The translations under genes were made by a program, and so were the position numbers. From NCBI GenBank assembly GCA_963775335.1, contig CAVZIJ010000007.1, positions 62,001 to 126,000 of the forward strand: 64,000 nt of DNA. Reading direction: 5' to 3'. The stretch comes from CAVQCX01 sp963775335. Lineage in GTDB: Bacteria > Pseudomonadota > Gammaproteobacteria > Chromatiales > Chromatiaceae. Shown in pieces: positions 61,641 through 64,000 of the stretch (its first letter is position 1; the number at the start of each line of letters is the position of its first letter). The notes beneath the pieces are model-generated. The model was not told the DNA's origin. It was given only the letters and a program-made list of their open reading frames with translations, and did not search any database.

Positions 61641-61768
61641 GTGGATACATCGGAGCTCATCAGCATACACTCGCGCGCGCCGCATTTCTATCTCAATCCT
61701 AATTTGTTGCGATTCAACGAAGGGGAATTTCGGAGCGGGGGACAACCAGGAAACCAAATGAGAAAACA

Positions 61769-61954
61769 ATGGATACCCATCCAGATACGCTGCTTCCGGC
61801 GCGTCAAGCATTTTCGGAAATGTCGCTGGAACTCAGAAAGCGCGTCCTGAAACTGCGCTGGATCGGCGAGGAAACCGAGGCCGAGCGCCTGACAGTTCTG
61901 CTGCACAAAAGATGGCCGACCCTGCCCATCATTGTGGCGCCCGAAACCGATTAA
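61769..61954 (+). CDS. Small hypothetical protein
   Basis: 61 residues from ATG 61769: MDTHPDTLLPARQAFSEMSL, then an amphipathic helix 'ELRKRVLKLRWIGEETEAERLTVLL'. It is soluble and helical, with no family recognised. The ribosome binding site is weak. It precedes the GT87-like gene by about 100 bp on the same strand. It may be a real small gene, but evidence is limited to amino-acid composition. Confidence 0.4.
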   Translation: MDTHPDTLLPARQAFSEMSLELRKRVLKLRWIGEETEAERLTVLLHKRWPTLPIIVAPETD

Positions 61955-62051
61955 TCGACCCATCTGATGCAAAACGGTATTGTCCGTTTGCGTGCGCGAC
62001 CCGGCCACCTCAGACAGCAAGGCGAGGGCCGCGACACGGGCAGGAGCAAAC

Positions 62052-63464
62052 TTGACGACAACACAGGGCGATAAGGCGAACCTGTCGCTGCCAGCGTTTG
62101 CGTGTCTGGCTGCGCTGCTGCTGGCGCTGGATTTGGTTTCGGTGCTGTTTCAGTTTGTCGACTGGGATCGCGGTCTCGCGAAGATCGCTTTGCTGGCTTT
62201 GCTCGGCCTGAGCTTTGCTGTCATGACATTTATTCCGCTGCGATTCCGCGACCGGCCAGAATCCGGTGTGCGTCTGAACAAAATAATGACCTGGCTGGTG
62301 ATTCTATTGGGCTTGATTGCCGCCGAGATTGCAATTGGCGTGATGTACAGAACCGCCGCGACAGGCCGCATCAATCTGGATCAGGGGCAGAATCTCTATC
62401 GCGCCGATCTCGGGCTGCTCAAAGGCGAGAATCCGTATGGCCGCGGCGCTTTACTCGACATAGAAGCCTATCGCGTGCGCCTGCCCCAGCGGATTGCGGC
62501 AGGCATGGCGCCGTCCCTGCCGTCCGCACAAATCGATGACGCTCTGGAAACTTACTGGCACACGCTCGATCCGCAATTAAGAAGCCAGCTATTGCCGGCG
62601 CCGCAAGCAGGCAATGACGCCGCCGAACAGGAATATTCCATACTGGGTTACAAATACGGCCCGGTCATCTTGTTGTTGTCTTTGCCCTTCGCGGCGCTTC
62701 TCGGCCCGGTCGCCGCGCCGCTGGGTACGATCATCTCGCTGGCCGTCGTTCTCTTTACGGTATGGCAGCTGCTGAGGACCGATGGCGGTAGCCGTCCGGT
62801 GGCCTTATTGGCCGTTGCGAGCCTGCTACTGAACATGCAGCTCATATTGAATTTCGTAGTTTTCACCGCCTCCGACATATGGTCGCTGATGTTCGGATTT
62901 CTGGGACTGCTCAGCGCCAGACGTGGGCATCGGTATTGGCCCGCGGCGCTGGTCGGACTGGCGATGGGGTGCAAGATTTTCCCCGGCATCCTGTTTCTGC
63001 CGGTGTTGTTTGCTCGGCCATCCTGGCGCGCGCTGGCGGTTTTGTGTGCCACCGGCGCGATCATCGCGGGGCCATGGCTCCTTCTGGATGCACATGGATT
63101 CCTGCTGAACATGCTGTGGTGGGGCGCCAAGATGCAGCCAGATTCTACATCCTGGGTTTTCTTTGCGCCCGAGCAAATTGTTCCGCTGGTCAAAATCCTG
63201 CTGGGCTGCGGCGCGCTTGCTGTCGCCGCACTGGCAGGCCGAGATTTCTATCGGGGCAGACCCGCTTATTGGGCGATGGTGTTGCTGGCGAGTTGCGCTA
63301 TTCCGCTCGGCAGCGCCTTTCACAATAATTATCTCAGCTGGTTTTTTATCTGGGCGGTACTCGCCGCGACGCAATGGATCGGGCTTGCCGTTAGTAATAA
63401 TAGGAGTACTAATAGGGGGCGTACCACGGCTTCGATGAATGCCGTCAAATCCCCTCAATCCTGA
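62052..63464 (+). CDS. GT87/DUF2029-like polytopic membrane glycosyltransferase
   Basis: 470 residues from TTG 62052, chosen because AGGAG lies 6 nt upstream; the frame is open to 61980. About ten to twelve TM helices are visible. The first loop, 'INLDQGQNLYRADLGLLKGENPYG', contains acidic residues typical of polyprenyl-phosphate-sugar-dependent GT-C enzymes, and 'AMGCKIFPGILFLPVLF' (the K-x-FP motif) is characteristic of GT87. It is expected to add a sugar on the periplasmic face. The C-terminal tail (after ~'WIGLAVSN') is encoded by a mobile repeat (63411-63429), so the natural end has been replaced. Confidence 0.8.
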   Translation: MTTTQGDKANLSLPAFACLAALLLALDLVSVLFQFVDWDRGLAKIALLALLGLSFAVMTFIPLRFRDRPESGVRLNKIMTWLVILLGLIAAEIAIGVMYRTAATGRINLDQGQNLYRADLGLLKGENPYGRGALLDIEAYRVRLPQRIAAGMAPSLPSAQIDDALETYWHTLDPQLRSQLLPAPQAGNDAAEQEYSILGYKYGPVILLLSLPFAALLGPVAAPLGTIISLAVVLFTVWQLLRTDGGSRPVALLAVASLLLNMQLILNFVVFTASDIWSLMFGFLGLLSARRGHRYWPAALVGLAMGCKIFPGILFLPVLFARPSWRALAVLCATGAIIAGPWLLLDAHGFLLNMLWWGAKMQPDSTSWVFFAPEQIVPLVKILLGCGALAVAALAGRDFYRGRPAYWAMVLLASCAIPLGSAFHNNYLSWFFIWAVLAATQWIGLAVSNNRSTNRGRTTASMNAVKSPQS

Positions 63465-63556
63465 TGATCTCTCCAAAGCGCTCGAAGTCCTTCGTGTTGT
63501 GCGTGAGCGGTGCCGGGATGCCGTAGGCCTGCAGGACAATAGGGGACGTACCACGG
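63411..63556. repeat. Direct repeat pair flanking a PIN-toxin remnant
   Basis: AATAGGGGGCGTACCACGG (63411-63429) and AATAGGGGACGTACCACGG (63538-63556) differ at one base. Such repeats are typical partners of the REP-associated transposase found next to them. Confidence 0.75.
63445..63537 (-). pseudogene. PIN-domain (VapC-like) toxin, C-terminal 30 residues
   Basis: The minus strand from 63537 reads 'VLQAYGIPAPLTHNTKDFERFGEIIRIEGI'-stop: the last PIN-domain strand with the 'HNTKDF.R' motif carrying an active-site Asp. The rest of the gene is absent; the direct repeat at 63538 marks the break. Confidence 0.75.
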
Positions 63557-63567
63557 TTAACCCTTCA

Positions 63568-64000
63568 TCATTCTCTCCAAGGTGAGGTCAGCGACTCGGG
63601 CTCTGCACTTTTCGCTGGCCGGCCCGATCGCCCCGGCGTCACCCGCCGACCGAGCACTTGGGCGATTTGCGCCTGAAAGATCGGGCTGCCCAGGGCGTAG
63701 TTCCCGTTGGTGGCGGCCCGGATCTGATCGATGATCCCCGGGTCGAGTTGGTATCGAAACAGTTCACGATAAGCGGTTCTCGGCTCGTCCCCCGCTCGCC
63801 CAAAGGCCGTGCAGAGCGCATGCGGTGCCAGCAGCGCCGAGGGCTCCCCTTGCGCGTTGGCGCAGTAGCTGGACCACGGATACTCGGCCGGGTGCTCCAC
63901 CATGTTCGCGCGTAGCGAATAGAGCTCGATGTAGAGGGGAGCGACCGTGATACGGCCGCTCATTCCGAAAGCAATCTCGGACCGCTGACGAACGGACTGC
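63568..64000 (-). CDS. REP-associated tyrosine transposase (RAYT), C-terminal part
   Basis: 131 residues are visible from an ATG at 63963, and the frame stays open to the window edge. 'YIELYSLRANMVEHPAEYPWSSYCANAQGE', 'AYRELFRYQLDPGIIDQIRAATNGNYALGSPIFQAQIAQVLGRRVTPGRSGRP' is the C-terminal half of Y1 (IS200-like) REP-associated transposases. The catalytic HUH and Tyr parts would lie upstream, beyond the window. The sequence just before 'YIEL' does not look typical, so the N-terminal part may be rearranged. It fits the REP-rich character of this genome. Confidence 0.75.
   Translation of the reverse strand, partial: QSVRQRSEIAFGMSGRITVAPLYIELYSLRANMVEHPAEYPWSSYCANAQGEPSALLAPHALCTAFGRAGDEPRTAYRELFRYQLDPGIIDQIRAATNGNYALGSPIFQAQIAQVLGRRVTPGRSGRPAKSAEPESLTSPWRE

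Noticed and set aside
61492..61761. 89-codon plus-strand gene in the RNA-like region
   Set aside because: No homology-like pattern, poor start context, and the overlapping sequence looks structural rather than coding.

Overview
The window is GC-rich and reads like a gammaproteobacterial chromosome. The conserved block tRNA-Val / thrS-infC-rpmI-rplT-pheS-pheT-ihfA-merR / tRNA-Pro (25.6-34.6 kb) is typical of that class. Gene content around it (AmmeMemoRadiSam genes, a flavinylated NosR-like polyferredoxin, REP-rich intergenic regions, very many transposon scars) would suit a purple-sulfur-bacterium-like lineage (Chromatiales); that is an inference from gene style, not a database match.

Layout. 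0-0.5 kb: start of an iron-type alcohol dehydrogenase and a small monooxygenase. 0.9-17.6 kb: a 2433-residue secreted multidomain protein is followed by a secreted transglutaminase-fold protein whose last ~120 codons are AT-richer and membrane-like. A small multi-TM protein overlaps its end. Further on lie an orphan copy of that C-terminal tail plus a paralogous small membrane gene, a broken zinc-ribbon/TM gene and another TM gene, all interleaved with three insertion sequences (IS66-type with an exact 8-bp target duplication, ISNCY-type, IS200-type). This has the shape of a polymorphic-toxin locus with orphan tail/immunity cassettes. 17.7-25.2 kb: a methyltransferase fragment, a frameshifted spermidine-synthase-like / FMN / polyferredoxin fusion, then a radical-SAM (amrS) and secreted Memo-AMMECR1 (amrB-amrA) operon. 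25.2-34.6 kb: the translation block, in which a ten-fold ~100-bp repeat array separates infC from rpmI.

34.6-43.4 kb: hicBA, pieces of an integrative conjugative element (DUF4400 protein, TraC-type ATPase), a broken IS91 transposase, a 1195-residue secreted beta-propeller/Ig-like protein, a broken ArsP-like permease and an orphan Phd-type antitoxin with a stub of its toxin. 43.4-48.9 kb: two glycosyltransferase-4 / alkaline-phosphatase-superfamily gene pairs facing each other. 49-52.5 kb: an IS1634 remnant with perfect terminal repeats, then a hybrid histidine kinase and a LuxR-type regulator. 52.8-55.6 kb: a secreted protein, two MITE-like elements, a truncated toxin gene, a VOC-family gene that looks like an integron cassette, an attC-like site and the 5' end of a group II intron.

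55.8-59.8 kb: a DsbA-NhaA fusion antiporter, a UBP zinc-finger protein and a cNMP-binding thioredoxin-reductase-like protein on the minus strand. 59.8-61.7 kb is mostly non-coding: a transketolase remnant and a ~0.9-kb stretch that may be structured RNA. 62-64 kb: a GT87-like membrane glycosyltransferase, a PIN-toxin remnant and part of a REP-associated transposase. Outside the housekeeping block the region is heavily worked over by mobile DNA, with at least ten truncated or frameshifted genes.
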